This document shows, in pieces, positions 1 to 8,505 of a stretch of 49,352 nucleotides of DNA; positions within the stretch are counted from its first letter, which is position 1; the number at the start of each line of letters is the position of its first letter. The position numbers and the translations under genes were made by a program. The stretch spans positions 1 to 49,352 of the forward strand of contig CAYGUK010000016.1 in NCBI GenBank assembly GCA_964352985.1, written 5' to 3'. The DNA comes from CAYGUK01 sp964352985 (GTDB taxonomy: Bacteria; Pseudomonadota; Gammaproteobacteria; JAHCLG01). A model generated the notes under the pieces. That model made no database searches, had not been told where the DNA came from, and saw nothing but the letters and a program-made list of their open reading frames with translations.

Positions 1-2
1 GG

Positions 3-89
3 GAACAAAAAAATCAGAATTTCTCTAATTCAGATCCGCGGAATGTGGGATTTAATAATTGGGATGATAATAAATTTTCAATAAAGTGA
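3..89 (+). CDS. 3' end of a gene cut by the window edge
   Basis: An open frame enters from the left edge and ends with TGA at 87-89. Its last 28 residues finish in DPRNVGFNNWDDNKFSIK. The asparagine-rich, tryptophan-containing tail resembles the end of a secreted or lectin-like beta protein, but no family can be named from so short a piece. A hairpin starts one base after the stop, which supports a real gene end. The upstream part lies outside the window, so function, length and start are unknown. Confidence 0.4.
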   Translation, partial: EQKNQNFSNSDPRNVGFNNWDDNKFSIK

Positions 90-117
90 ACCTACAATCA
101 CAGTTAAGATTGTAGGT
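90..117 (+). terminator. hairpin after the left-edge gene
   Basis: A 10-bp perfect stem (ACCTACAATC paired with GATTGTAGGT) closes an 8-nt loop directly after the stop codon at 89. No clear T-run follows on the plus strand, so it may be a weak terminator or an RNA-stabilising hairpin. Confidence 0.4.
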
Positions 118-375
118 CACGGTTGGCACTTGGGACAGCCAGAGAGTTGTTTGGTCTTCATTGATTTTAATGTTGTTCAAATTCTTTTTTCTTCACTCTG
201 ATTAAAAAATCACTATCATGGAAAGTTAAATCATAGTTCTTAAATAACTTGAAACAAATCACGAACTAACTATAGAACAATTTATTCATAATAGTGAATA
301 ATGTTGTTTTAAGATCAGTTTTTTTCCTCCATATCATTGAGATAAAATTATTCACTCTTGCAATCATAATATTTC
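118..375. other. intergenic stretch, no convincing gene
   Basis: AT-rich DNA without a credible gene. A 31-codon minus-strand frame (167-262, GTG start) is the longest notable one and may be debris of a coding sequence. I see no promoter or repeat that I would defend. Confidence 0.4.
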
Positions 376-645
376 CTAGTGAACTTTTCTTAATTTATCG
401 AGAATAGATTTGGGGATTTGTATAAATGGTGTCTTTCTCCCTTCTTTTTCCCATATATTCACTGCTTGATCTATTGCATCTTGCACCATCATTGTCGCCT
501 TTATATTCTCAATATCTATTAATGAGATCCATAAATCATTCCCTTTAATCTTAGTTCTTTCATACCATCCCTTTCGATTTAACATAGTAGACTCTAATTT
601 ATAACAAGGTATCGTTTTACCATTTACATCAAACTTCTCATTCAT
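376..645 (-). CDS. small hypothetical protein, 89 aa
   Basis: I do not recognise this protein. The ATG at 645 is preceded by a GGGGA Shine-Dalgarno-like run at a normal distance, which supports translation. The product is soluble, of mixed charge, and has a basic C-terminus (SILDKLRKVH). It has no signal peptide, membrane segment or known motif. It stands alone on the minus strand with about 200 bp of open AT-rich DNA on its upstream side, so it probably has its own promoter. It could be a small accessory or effector-like protein. Confidence 0.55.
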   Translation of the reverse strand: MNEKFDVNGKTIPCYKLESTMLNRKGWYERTKIKGNDLWISLIDIENIKATMMVQDAIDQAVNIWEKEGRKTPFIQIPKSILDKLRKVH

Positions 646-841
646 TACACATCCCCGTTGATATTTAATTAAAAAATTAGTAACATCATTTTATAAATTA
701 TAAAAATCTATAAATAATTTGATTTGATAATTTTATTTTACAGATTGAATGAAAAATCGCATTCATTTTTTTTGGTAGCGCAATTTCATTTTAAATCAGA
801 AGGTTACGCCAGAATTTCACCATGTTTTTTTCGTGAATTTT

Positions 842-2740
842 TTACTTTAAATTTGGCAGTAATAATGTAAATTTTGTTCCTTTATTAATTTCACTTTCAA
901 TAAAAATTTCACCCTTTAATTTATTCACCATTAATTTAACATTGCTTAATCCTAGACCGATTCCTTCATATTTTGACACATCAACAGAATCTAATCTAAA
1001 AAAGGGTATGAATATTTTATCAAAATATTCTTTTTTGATTCCAATACCAGTATCAATAACATTAATTATTGTAAACACTTGATTATTGTCTTTTCTTGTG
1101 TCGACATGTATTTTTACGGATCCTGTGTTGGTAAATTTTACGGCATTTGAAATTAAATTGATAAGTATCCTTAATAAAAGCAGTCTATCCCCAATATAAA
1201 ATAGCTGTTCATTTTCTATAATTTGAGTTTCTAAGACTAAACCTTTTTCTTCAATTTTAGCAGCGAAACATCTTGTAACTTCATCTATTACCGACTTTAA
1301 CTCTATTTCTGTGATATTGCTATTGATAACATTATTTTCTAATCGGGAATAATCAAGAACTGAATCAAGCAAATCTAGCAACTGTCTAGAAGAATCAACA
1401 ATTAAATTTTGTAATGACCTTAATTTCTCATCGTCAAGCTTTTTTAACACTAATAATGACATAGAATGAACACCACTTGCAGGCGTGCGAAAATCATGTG
1501 ACATATTCATTAAAAAATCAGATTTTACTCGATTTGCTTGATATAAGTCACTTATCGTTGAAAGTATGAAATAATGTAAATCCTTAATTTCAGATATCAT
1601 TATTTCTTTGTTACTTTCAATTTTATCTAATTTATATTTCTGAGTATTTTTAATATTTGATATGGTCTGTGTGATTTTATTAAGTGGTGATGTCAATAAT
1701 TTTGCAAAAAATCGACTTGCTATAACGGAAAGCGTTACTGAAAAGACAACAAGACTAGGTATATTTTTTAACATAACTTGCATATGCGTTACACTGTTTA
1801 TCTCAAGTGAGGTAATAAAAAACTCAAGCAAAATAAACACAAGAAGCAGCATCAAAGAAAACAAAGTTAACACACCACTTGTAACCGACATAAATGAATT
1901 ACTTTCACAAAACTCATAATCTTCACTAGGTGATTCAGCGCAATAATAAAATCCAAATATAATAAAAATATATGAAAGTAACCAAGCTATATCAAATGTT
2001 TTATAATAATACCCCGTTAAAATGCTAACTCGATGCGCTATATTAAAAGCTAGTAATAATAAAAATCCACTACTTAAGACAGAGAGAGCCTTACTCTTAG
2101 TTCGAGATAAGCATAATGACAAAATTACAAAGAGAATAACCTCTAAAAATGTATTTGCAAGCTGCAGAAAATCGACCGAATTAATATTCTTATATGCGAA
2201 TACTTTATTAAATAATATCGACACTATCAAAAACAAAGCAGCTATTGCTAACGGTATATAAGATAATAAATGATTTTTTTGTTTCGTTGACAAATGTTGT
2301 TTATACAAAAAATACCATGCGATTATTTGCATCACAAGGAATATGGTATATGGGAATAGCCATAAATCATTAATCCCTGACAAAATACTTTCGAGTTTAA
2401 ATATGTTAAATAAAAAATTGTAAATTTCAGATGAGAACAACCCAACAATGACACTGATCAGCATCATCTTCATAAATTTTTTATTTATTATTATTTTTGA
2501 TCTTATATAACTGACAAAGCAAGTCAAAAGCACAGAAACATCTGCAAACATTTGTGTAATATAAGCCACTTCATCTGCTGTATGTTGCTTGTGATAGACT
2601 CCAATTGATAATGCGTAATAAATTACTAATACGAGCCAAACAAATATCCATAAATAAATATTTTTTATTGTCGCTTTTATCAAGAGCTTATTAATAGTTT
2701 TCGTATCATTCACTGTAGATTCCCTGAGCATCTGAACCAT
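842..2740 (-). CDS. membrane sensor histidine kinase, 632 aa
   Basis: The N-terminal half has about nine or ten hydrophobic segments (roughly residues 25-340) with almost no periplasmic loop, suggesting a sensor of a membrane-soluble or intramembrane signal. A HAMP-like linker follows. The kinase core has the H-box MSHDFRTP, an N-box with LINLISNAVKF, a G1 box VIDTGIGI and a G2 box GIGLGLSNVKLM, so all catalytic elements are intact. There is no receiver domain on this chain. The gene follows the response regulator and overlaps it by 35 bp, implying translational coupling and a cognate pair. ATG codons at 2740 and 2731 are both possible. A polytopic sensor recalls Legionella Lqs-type kinases, but I cannot show orthology. 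Confidence 0.9.
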   Translation of the reverse strand: MVQMLRESTVNDTKTINKLLIKATIKNIYLWIFVWLVLVIYYALSIGVYHKQHTADEVAYITQMFADVSVLLTCFVSYIRSKIIINKKFMKMMLISVIVGLFSSEIYNFLFNIFKLESILSGINDLWLFPYTIFLVMQIIAWYFLYKQHLSTKQKNHLLSYIPLAIAALFLIVSILFNKVFAYKNINSVDFLQLANTFLEVILFVILSLCLSRTKSKALSVLSSGFLLLLAFNIAHRVSILTGYYYKTFDIAWLLSYIFIIFGFYYCAESPSEDYEFCESNSFMSVTSGVLTLFSLMLLLVFILLEFFITSLEINSVTHMQVMLKNIPSLVVFSVTLSVIASRFFAKLLTSPLNKITQTISNIKNTQKYKLDKIESNKEIMISEIKDLHYFILSTISDLYQANRVKSDFLMNMSHDFRTPASGVHSMSLLVLKKLDDEKLRSLQNLIVDSSRQLLDLLDSVLDYSRLENNVINSNITEIELKSVIDEVTRCFAAKIEEKGLVLETQIIENEQLFYIGDRLLLLRILINLISNAVKFTNTGSVKIHVDTRKDNNQVFTIINVIDTGIGIKKEYFDKIFIPFFRLDSVDVSKYEGIGLGLSNVKLMVNKLKGEIFIESEINKGTKFTLLLPNLK

Positions 2741-3380
2741 TAAGTATTGATGTTATATTTTTTGCTGTTACTCGATTTATTTTCTTTCGTATTTTTGACT
2801 TTAAATTTTTTATATAGTTAAGATCAACGAATAAATCTTCGGCAATTTCATTATCAGTTTTCCCAAGACTTAGTTGGATGAATACTTCAAATTCACGTCG
2901 AGATAAATCATTAACATGATTATCTTGTCGCAAATTTCGAATTTTATTTAATAAAGAAGGATCAATATATGACTCGCCATCAAGTATTGAGTGCACGGCT
3001 TTTAAGATATCATTCTCAAAATAATATGATCCCTTTATAGCTAGCCCATCAATATTTTTATCATTGAGTATTCTAGCTAAAATAGATAAATCGGTATGTG
3101 CGGTAAGCGCTAATATTTTAATATTACTGTCATAGACTTTGATTCGTCTTGCTACTTCGAGACCAGTAATATCTGATAATTGGAAATCAAGTAAAACAAT
3201 ATCTGGATTATTCACTTTGGCAACAGTAACGCCAATACTTCCTTTTGATTCAGTAGCAATAATTAAAAAAGATTCATCTTCTAGTAATTTTTCTTTTAAC
3301 CATTCTCTATGGATTATACTATCTTCAATTAATATTATTTTTGTTTTTATTTGAGATTTCTCAAACGATTTACTTTCCAT
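2706..3380 (-). CDS. LuxR/NarL-type response regulator, 224 aa
   Basis: An N-terminal receiver domain (about residues 13-130) carries the acidic pair E19/D20, phospho-acceptor Asp65 in VLLDFQLSD, the Thr of LALTAH and the Lys of AIKGSYYF. A C-terminal GerE-type helix-turn-helix spans about 158-200 (LSRREFEVFIQLSLGKTDNEIAEDLF). This is the NarL/FixJ architecture of a DNA-binding transcription regulator activated by phosphorylation. It is the first gene of a two-gene unit and overlaps the histidine kinase by 35 bp, so that kinase is its likely partner. The targets are not visible. The start ATG at 3380 follows an AAGGAAAAAAC stretch that can serve as ribosome binding site. Confidence 0.9.
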   Translation of the reverse strand: MESKSFEKSQIKTKIILIEDSIIHREWLKEKLLEDESFLIIATESKGSIGVTVAKVNNPDIVLLDFQLSDITGLEVARRIKVYDSNIKILALTAHTDLSILARILNDKNIDGLAIKGSYYFENDILKAVHSILDGESYIDPSLLNKIRNLRQDNHVNDLSRREFEVFIQLSLGKTDNEIAEDLFVDLNYIKNLKSKIRKKINRVTAKNITSILNGSDAQGIYSE

Positions 3381-3395
3381 GTTTTTTCCTTAACA

Positions 3396-4124
3396 CTATG
3401 CCTCATTAAAGATAGTACGAATTTTAGTTTCAATTATTTTAGCCAGATTTTTGTGTCCAACTTCATTTAAATGAACGCCATCAATGTCTGATGGTGTGAC
3501 ATCTTTTGTTATATCCAAAACATGGCAACCTTTATCCTTAGCAATATCACAATATAAACTTACTAATTCAGTTGCTTTTTGAACGACATTTTCTAAAAAA
3601 AATTCACCGTGCTCATCTTGATATGTTTCACTTATTTCAAGTGGAATGGGTTGAGTTAATAATAAAACTTCTGGAGGCGATTTAAAATCAGAACCATATT
3701 GGCATGATAAAATGGTATCAATAAAGTTGCTCATTGATCTTGCTATTTGATTTGCTGATTTATTGAAATATGACTTCATGTCGTTGCCACCTAAAGCAAC
3801 AATGACTAAGTCGATTGGCGCATGTGAGTAAAGACAAGGTAAAATATATGATAAGCCATTTCTATCAGGTGGAATATGATAATCTTCATCAATTGTTCTA
3901 GAATTTAATCCTTCCTCTATGATGTAAAAATCTTTGCCTAGAAATTGTTGCAATAAACCTGGCCAACGTATTGTTCGAGGAAATCTTTTTATCGTTTTAT
4001 TTTCAGATAAAATATTTATCGGAACATAACCCCAAGTATTAGAATCACCGTAACACAAAATATTTTTTTCATTTGAAATCTGTTCTTTGTGGGGAATACT
4101 GTTAAGTATTTCCGAATTATCCAT
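3396..4124 (-). CDS. SGNH/GDSL hydrolase (MsAcT-like esterase), 242 aa
   Basis: This is a single-domain SGNH hydrolase. Block I is CYGDSNTWGY with nucleophile Ser28, counted from the chosen start. A Gly in the RTIRWPGLL region, the GGND block III and the C-terminal DGVHLNEVGH (Asp-His pair) complete the catalytic set. The spacing and flanking sequence (RWPGLLQQ, YIIEEGLNSRT) resemble the Mycobacterium smegmatis arylesterase/acyltransferase group, which hydrolyses small esters and can transfer acyl groups. There is no signal peptide, so it is probably cytosolic. The longest frame begins with TTG at 4130, but the ATG at 4124 with an upstream GGGAGAG is preferred. It ends 15 bp before the regulator gene starts, so co-transcription with the two-component pair is possible. 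Confidence 0.85.
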   Translation of the reverse strand: MDNSEILNSIPHKEQISNEKNILCYGDSNTWGYVPINILSENKTIKRFPRTIRWPGLLQQFLGKDFYIIEEGLNSRTIDEDYHIPPDRNGLSYILPCLYSHAPIDLVIVALGGNDMKSYFNKSANQIARSMSNFIDTILSCQYGSDFKSPPEVLLLTQPIPLEISETYQDEHGEFFLENVVQKATELVSLYCDIAKDKGCHVLDITKDVTPSDIDGVHLNEVGHKNLAKIIETKIRTIFNEA

Positions 4125-4183
4125 AATCAAAAACTCTCCCTGATTCGTTTTAGCAATATCGTTACATCAAATACTTTCTAAAA

Positions 4184-4375
4184 TTATTTATCAAGTCCTT
4201 TATTATTGTTTTTTCCATATAAAAGATTTGCATAATGTTGAGCCTTGCGATGAGCATTCTCAAGAAGAATTTTCAACTCAGTGATCTCTTGCATTGTTCT
4301 ATCAAATGCAATTTGATTTTCTCGTTTTTTATTTAATGGTAATTTACAGAACTGTGAGTTAACTTGACTATGCAT
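4184..4375 (-). CDS. small coiled-coil hypothetical protein, 63 aa
   Basis: I do not recognise a family. The stretch QEITELKILLENAHRKAQHY is strongly helical with a heptad-like pattern, suggesting a small dimerising protein. The longest frame starts at 4387, but a strong GGAGG sits immediately upstream of the ATG at 4375, so the shorter start is preferred. The C-terminus is lysine- and asparagine-rich. It lies 59 bp upstream of the SGNH hydrolase on the same strand and could be co-transcribed with it. Confidence 0.5.
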   Translation of the reverse strand: MHSQVNSQFCKLPLNKKRENQIAFDRTMQEITELKILLENAHRKAQHYANLLYGKNNNKGLDK

Positions 4376-4506
4376 GCAATCCTCCATCCAAATTAGAGTT
4401 CTATCATTAAATTCAAAAAGTGTATTTGAACTTAACGTATCAATTTCGTAACAGTCACTTTTTTATGACTCGTTTAACGATTATTCCACTTAGCAACAAG
4501 CACATT

Positions 4507-4535
4507 TTGTTGAGCATAACCGACAGTGATATACT
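4507..4535 (+). promoter_or_regulatory. sigma70-type promoter of the regulator-ankyrin operon
   Basis: A TTGTTG -35-like hexamer (4507-4512) and a TATACT -10 hexamer (4530-4535) are separated by exactly 17 bp. Transcription would start near 4542, about 120 bp before the regulator ATG. Found by eye. Confidence 0.45.
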
Positions 4536-4539
4536 CAAA

Positions 4540-4564
4540 AAAGGTTTAAAAATAACGAACCTTT
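4540..4564. promoter_or_regulatory. candidate operator dyad at the transcription start
   Basis: A perfect 7-bp dyad, AAAGGTT (4540-4546) and AACCTTT (4558-4564), with an 11-bp spacer lies over the predicted start site of the adjacent promoter. Its position suits autorepression by the CI/LexA-like protein encoded just downstream. No second copy was noticed in the window, so this is a position-based inference. Confidence 0.35.
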
Positions 4565-4659
4565 GTACAGAACACATTATGAAACTATAGTTACCCTATG
4601 TCAACCGTTGTTTACGCGGTGGTTTGATTAGATTTATATACTCAAGGAGATCCAGTTGC

Positions 4660-5325
4660 ATGGTCAGTGATGACACTCTCGAGCCTAGACAAGCCTTAAG
4701 ACACAATATCACACAATTAATTGAATCAAATGAAGAAATTCAGGGAAGTATCATTGCACTTGCTAAATTAACTGGAATAAGCAGGCAAGGTTTATCTAAA
4801 TTAGTCAAAGGAAGTGCTGATAACCCTGGCTTAGATACTTTATTAGCTATCTCTTCTACATTAGGTGTAACAGTGAGCCAACTGATTGGACAATTACCCC
4901 TTGAAGCAAAATTTGCAGATAAAGGAATACGACATGTTCCAATATTATTGTGGCAACAAGCGAAAAAAGCAAAAGAGTTAGCGCCAAAAAAAAATCTTGG
5001 TAATTGGGATGACTGGATCGTTACTACCACATCATTAAGTGCTTCATCATTTGCATTAAGAATTGAAAGCAAACAACTTGAACCATATTTTTATAATAGC
5101 TCTGTATTAATAGTCGATCCAGAAGTTGAGCCAATTGATAATGATTATGTTATTGTCCAATCAAAAACATGCCATAAAGGAAGACTAAAAAAAATCGTTA
5201 TCGATGGAAATTTTTGGTTACATTCTTTAATTAATGAGCATCCACCTATAGAGTTATCAAATCAGTCTGAGTATTCTATCTGCGGTGTTGTGTTACAAAG
5301 TATAGTACTCTATCGAGATGAATAA
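4660..5325 (+). CDS. CI/LexA-like HTH regulator with S24-type C-terminal domain, 221 aa
   Basis: The N-terminal third is an XRE-type helix-turn-helix (SIIALAKLTGISRQGLSKLVKG ... LDTLLAISSTLGVTVSQLIG). The C-terminal half (about residues 115-215) resembles the S24/LexA dimerisation fold (FALRIESKQLEPYFYNSSVLIVDP, then DYVIVQSKTCHKGRLKKIV). At the position of the self-cleavage serine I see Gln (ESKQL), so autoproteolysis is unlikely although a GRLKK lysine remains. It would then be a non-cleavable repressor. The longest frame starts with TTG at 4624, but AAGGAGA lies 9 nt before the ATG at 4660, so that start is used. It shares an operon with the ankyrin gene 14 bp downstream. Such regulators often sit in integrated elements. 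Confidence 0.8.
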   Translation: MVSDDTLEPRQALRHNITQLIESNEEIQGSIIALAKLTGISRQGLSKLVKGSADNPGLDTLLAISSTLGVTVSQLIGQLPLEAKFADKGIRHVPILLWQQAKKAKELAPKKNLGNWDDWIVTTTSLSASSFALRIESKQLEPYFYNSSVLIVDPEVEPIDNDYVIVQSKTCHKGRLKKIVIDGNFWLHSLINEHPPIELSNQSEYSICGVVLQSIVLYRDE

Positions 5326-5339
5326 GAGAGATCACTTAA

Positions 5340-6017
5340 ATGCAAGATAAATTTAAACACTCTTCTTCAAATTCAATGCTAATTAAAGCTCGCGAAAATG
5401 CTCGTATCAGAGAATTAAATCTTATGTTACTTGAAGCTTGTAAGCTTGAAGACTTAGATCGCGTTAACCAATTATTAGATAAAGGGGCAAATCTTCATTT
5501 ATTGGATAAAAATTCGCTACACTCTTATAACAATAATGAAAGAAATCCAATTCATATCGTGACTCAAATTGGAAATTTATCAATACTAAAACAACTAATT
5601 GAGAAAGGTGCGAGTTGTGATGCAAAAGATCGAAGAGACGAAACACCATTACATTTAGCCGTATATAATGGCTATATTGAAATCATTAATTTTTTAGTTA
5701 CGACTTGTCATGCCGATATCGAATCTAAAGATATAGATGGAGGCACGCCGCTTTCATGGGCAGCCTACGAAAATAAATTAATTGTGGCAGAATTACTATT
5801 AAATCTTGGCGCAAAAATTGATGAACCTGATTTTGAAAATCGAACATCATTACATTGGTCAGCTTACCGTGGACATGTAGACATGGTAAAATTTTTAATT
5901 AACGCTGGCGCTGCTATATCAGTCAAAACAAAAGATGGGGAAACCCCTCTCGACATAGCAATAAATAATGGTCGTACAAATGTTGTTGAATTAATTTGCG
6001 ATATTACTAATAATTAA
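5340..6017 (+). CDS. ankyrin-repeat protein, 225 aa
   Basis: About five consecutive ankyrin repeats cover residues 60-222, with clear consensus cores: ETPLHLAVYNGYIEIINFL, GTPLSWAAYENKLIVAELL, RTSLHWSAYRGHVDMVKFL and ETPLDIAINNGRTNVVEL. The N-terminal 40 residues are helical and charged. There is no signal peptide or membrane segment. Ankyrin proteins bind other proteins, and in intracellular Legionellales many are injected into host cells; whether this one is secreted is not visible. It directly follows the CI/LexA-like regulator, so it may be regulated by, or partner, that protein. Its 3' end overlaps the convergent dioxygenase gene by 4 bp. Confidence 0.88.
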   Translation: MQDKFKHSSSNSMLIKARENARIRELNLMLLEACKLEDLDRVNQLLDKGANLHLLDKNSLHSYNNNERNPIHIVTQIGNLSILKQLIEKGASCDAKDRRDETPLHLAVYNGYIEIINFLVTTCHADIESKDIDGGTPLSWAAYENKLIVAELLLNLGAKIDEPDFENRTSLHWSAYRGHVDMVKFLINAGAAISVKTKDGETPLDIAINNGRTNVVELICDITNN

Positions 6018-6922
6018 ATTCCACCAATAGGTTCTTCTGTAACAGCTAATTGATCATCAATTATTTTCAAAGATTCCTGATCATTATAAACTTCATGAAA
6101 CCATCTCTCTGGTGTTTTCTCATAGAATTTATAATGCGTTGAAACTGGAATACATTCATCTCGTGACGCATCATGACATAATCCAAGAATAGTACTTCGA
6201 ACTTTACCAGATGAAATATTTTGACCACTCGCATGTATGAGTTGTCCATGGAAAATTAATAACTCACCCAATTCAAGTTCAACGGAAACATGTTCATATT
6301 TATCAACTTCCCCATCAGCCATGCTAAAGCGATGATTAAAACTAATATCAGGATGAATTCGTTGTTTCCCATAGCCATCTTTATGACTGCCAGGACAAAC
6401 AATCAGCGTCCCCATCTCTGTAGAAGAGTCATGAATAACAGGTCCCCAGAATTGCGAATAGAAACTTTCAGGGATAGTAAAAAAGGTATCTTGATGCCAA
6501 GTCAATTCAAAATTTGAAGAACGCTTATTCTGGCTATCATTTGGGTTAGTAAAAACTATCCCATTGCTTAACAAATACAATGGACCTTCACTTTCCAGTT
6601 CCATGCAATCTCTGATCACAGAAAAGATTTCTGGATCAGATGATAATCTGAAAAATTCGGGTGATCTTGAAATTAGTCGTTGAATTTCTGATACATAATA
6701 AGGTTCAACTTCACGTAGCGCAATTAAGGCATTATCACCATCATTTCCCATATGAGCATCATTTAATTCTGGATATTTCTTACTGGCTTTTTTTAATACG
6801 CGCTCTAATGTTTTTAAAAATACTTTCTTAAAACGAAATAAATCTTCATGGTTAAATGCATTACGAATAATAGTATAACCCTGCTCAACGAATTGCAGTT
6901 TATTATATTTTTTTGCTGTCAT
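6014..6922 (-). CDS. PhyH-family Fe(II)/2-oxoglutarate dioxygenase, 302 aa
   Basis: This fits the phytanoyl-CoA dioxygenase (PhyH) family. The metal-binding facial triad is visible as H143 and D145 in TWHQDTFF and H230 in LIHASGQN, with R242 (KVRST) placed to bind 2-oxoglutarate. The GTLIVCPGSHKDG turn is typical of the fold. Such enzymes hydroxylate an aliphatic carbon using O2, Fe(II) and 2-oxoglutarate; substrates range from fatty acyl-CoA to natural products. The substrate here is unknown. It lies 2 kb from the NRPS cluster on the other strand, so tailoring is possible but not indicated. Length is normal. It converges with the ankyrin gene (4-bp overlap). Confidence 0.87.
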   Translation of the reverse strand: MTAKKYNKLQFVEQGYTIIRNAFNHEDLFRFKKVFLKTLERVLKKASKKYPELNDAHMGNDGDNALIALREVEPYYVSEIQRLISRSPEFFRLSSDPEIFSVIRDCMELESEGPLYLLSNGIVFTNPNDSQNKRSSNFELTWHQDTFFTIPESFYSQFWGPVIHDSSTEMGTLIVCPGSHKDGYGKQRIHPDISFNHRFSMADGEVDKYEHVSVELELGELLIFHGQLIHASGQNISSGKVRSTILGLCHDASRDECIPVSTHYKFYEKTPERWFHEVYNDQESLKIIDDQLAVTEEPIGGI

Positions 6923-7020
6923 GGCACATCTCTAACGATTAAAATTGTGGTATAAACATTTTTCTACCTATTTTTCTCTTTATCTTAAAAGAATTGTACC
7001 ATAACGCGATGTATTATCAA

Positions 7021-8505
7021 TTAACTAAATTTAATGAATGACTTAGCTCTTTTTTTAATCAAATTTTGTAATATTAATCCAACGGTCAACAATACTATTA
7101 CTGTAATTAATGAATAAAAGATAAATGAAAAAACATTTTGATAACCTAACAAAGCTATGTGACTGGAATTTACATCGAGCTCACCTTTTACACTCTGATA
7201 TGTGGTTGTCATTTTTGCAAGTAACCCTGAAAAATAGCCAGAAAATGCTATAGCTAAATATAATGCCCCCATTATTGTTCCTTTTAATTTTGGAGGCGCT
7301 AGACGAGTAATTGCTGCTAAAAGCGAAGGCATAATACAAGCTTCCGCAGTACCTAGTAAAAAAGAAACAATGATTAGCCAACCAAGTGATATTTGTTGTT
7401 TGATCATTAATAAATCGTTAACTACCATTATTAACAATAAAAAAGCGATTGCTGTTAGGAGTAAGCCTAGATACATTTTTAATAATTCTCTTGGTTCAAA
7501 TTTACCCAATCGTTGCCATATCCAAATTAAAAACGCAGAACTAATTATAACGAAGCCAGGCTCTAAGGCAGCAATTGTTGATGGTGGAATAACCAAACCA
7601 AAATATTCTCTATGAACAAAATTCTTAGCGAATATGATGAATGAACTATTTGTTTGTAGTTCAAAGGTAAAGAAAATTAAGGTAATTAATATCATTAATA
7701 GTAATGTCAATAAGTTCCCGCGATGTATTTTATTCTTAAACGCAAATATTAGAAAAGTAATTATCACGATAGTACCGGTAACACCAATTATATATTTTAT
7801 TATTGATGTGAAATACAATAATAAATATATGAAAAAAACAAAAATAATTGATAACATAAACAATATTATACTTTTTGAAAAACCTTGTCTGCCACCCTCC
7901 TCTAAATTATTATTTTTTGTCATAGCCAAATACTTTTTCATAAAAAAATATAATATGAACCACAAGATAAAGCCTACAGAACTAATAATAAAAGCCAACA
8001 TCCAACCAACATAATGATAAATAAAACCATATACTATCGGCGCACTCAAACCACCAATATTCGTTCCAATATATAAAATAGTGAAACCTCGCGCACGTCT
8101 AGTATCATCTTCTTGATAAAAAGTGCCTAGTAAATTTGAATTGCAGGGTAAAAAAGTCCCTGTGCCGTAACATATAAATGCCAAACCAATGAGAACAATG
8201 CTAGGTTGGTTTGAAGACAATACCAAAGTAATGTTGCCGATTAATGAAAATATTATTCCAATGATTACTGATCGCTTAAAACCAAATAATCGATCAGCCA
8301 ATACGCCACCAAGAATTGCAGTCGCGAACGTTAAGCCAGTGAATGCACCATAAATGGTATAAGCGTTTCCCTTCGATAATAATAGATTGTGAATTAGAAA
8401 AAGAACTAATAGTGACTGCAATCCCCAATAACTAAATCGTTGACTTAATTCTGCAAAGAAAATTACTATTATGCCTTTAGGTTGTTTGGTATATGGTAGG
8501 TTCAT
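7021..8505 (-). CDS. POT/PTR-family peptide transporter, 494 aa
   Basis: A 12-14 segment major facilitator protein with the proton-dependent oligopeptide transporter signature at its first helix, FAELSQRFSYWGLQSLLVLF, and FTGLTFATAILGGVLADRLFGFKRS after it. The second signature helix CYGTGTFLPCNSNLLG is also present. POT proteins import di- and tripeptides with protons across the inner membrane. One key position differs: the ExxER motif reads E19-x-x-Q22-R23, so the second acidic residue used for proton coupling is Gln. Peptide import suits an amino-acid-auxotrophic intracellular bacterium. The gene is monocistronic on the minus strand. Confidence 0.9.
   Translation of the reverse strand: MNLPYTKQPKGIIVIFFAELSQRFSYWGLQSLLVLFLIHNLLLSKGNAYTIYGAFTGLTFATAILGGVLADRLFGFKRSVIIGIIFSLIGNITLVLSSNQPSIVLIGLAFICYGTGTFLPCNSNLLGTFYQEDDTRRARGFTILYIGTNIGGLSAPIVYGFIYHYVGWMLAFIISSVGFILWFILYFFMKKYLAMTKNNNLEEGGRQGFSKSIILFMLSIIFVFFIYLLLYFTSIIKYIIGVTGTIVIITFLIFAFKNKIHRGNLLTLLLMILITLIFFTFELQTNSSFIIFAKNFVHREYFGLVIPPSTIAALEPGFVIISSAFLIWIWQRLGKFEPRELLKMYLGLLLTAIAFLLLIMVVNDLLMIKQQISLGWLIIVSFLLGTAEACIMPSLLAAITRLAPPKLKGTIMGALYLAIAFSGYFSGLLAKMTTTYQSVKGELDVNSSHIALLGYQNVFSFIFYSLITVIVLLTVGLILQNLIKKRAKSFIKFS

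Noticed and set aside
167..262. 31-codon minus-strand frame with GTG start
   Set aside because: Too short, no ribosome binding site; mentioned only in the gap description.
4740..5072. 110-codon minus-strand frame
   Set aside because: Antisense to the helix-turn-helix regulator, which has clear domains and a ribosome binding site.
7634..8014. 126-codon plus-strand frame opposite the peptide transporter
   Set aside because: It is the antisense shadow of the transporter gene, with low-complexity Asn/Ile/Lys content.
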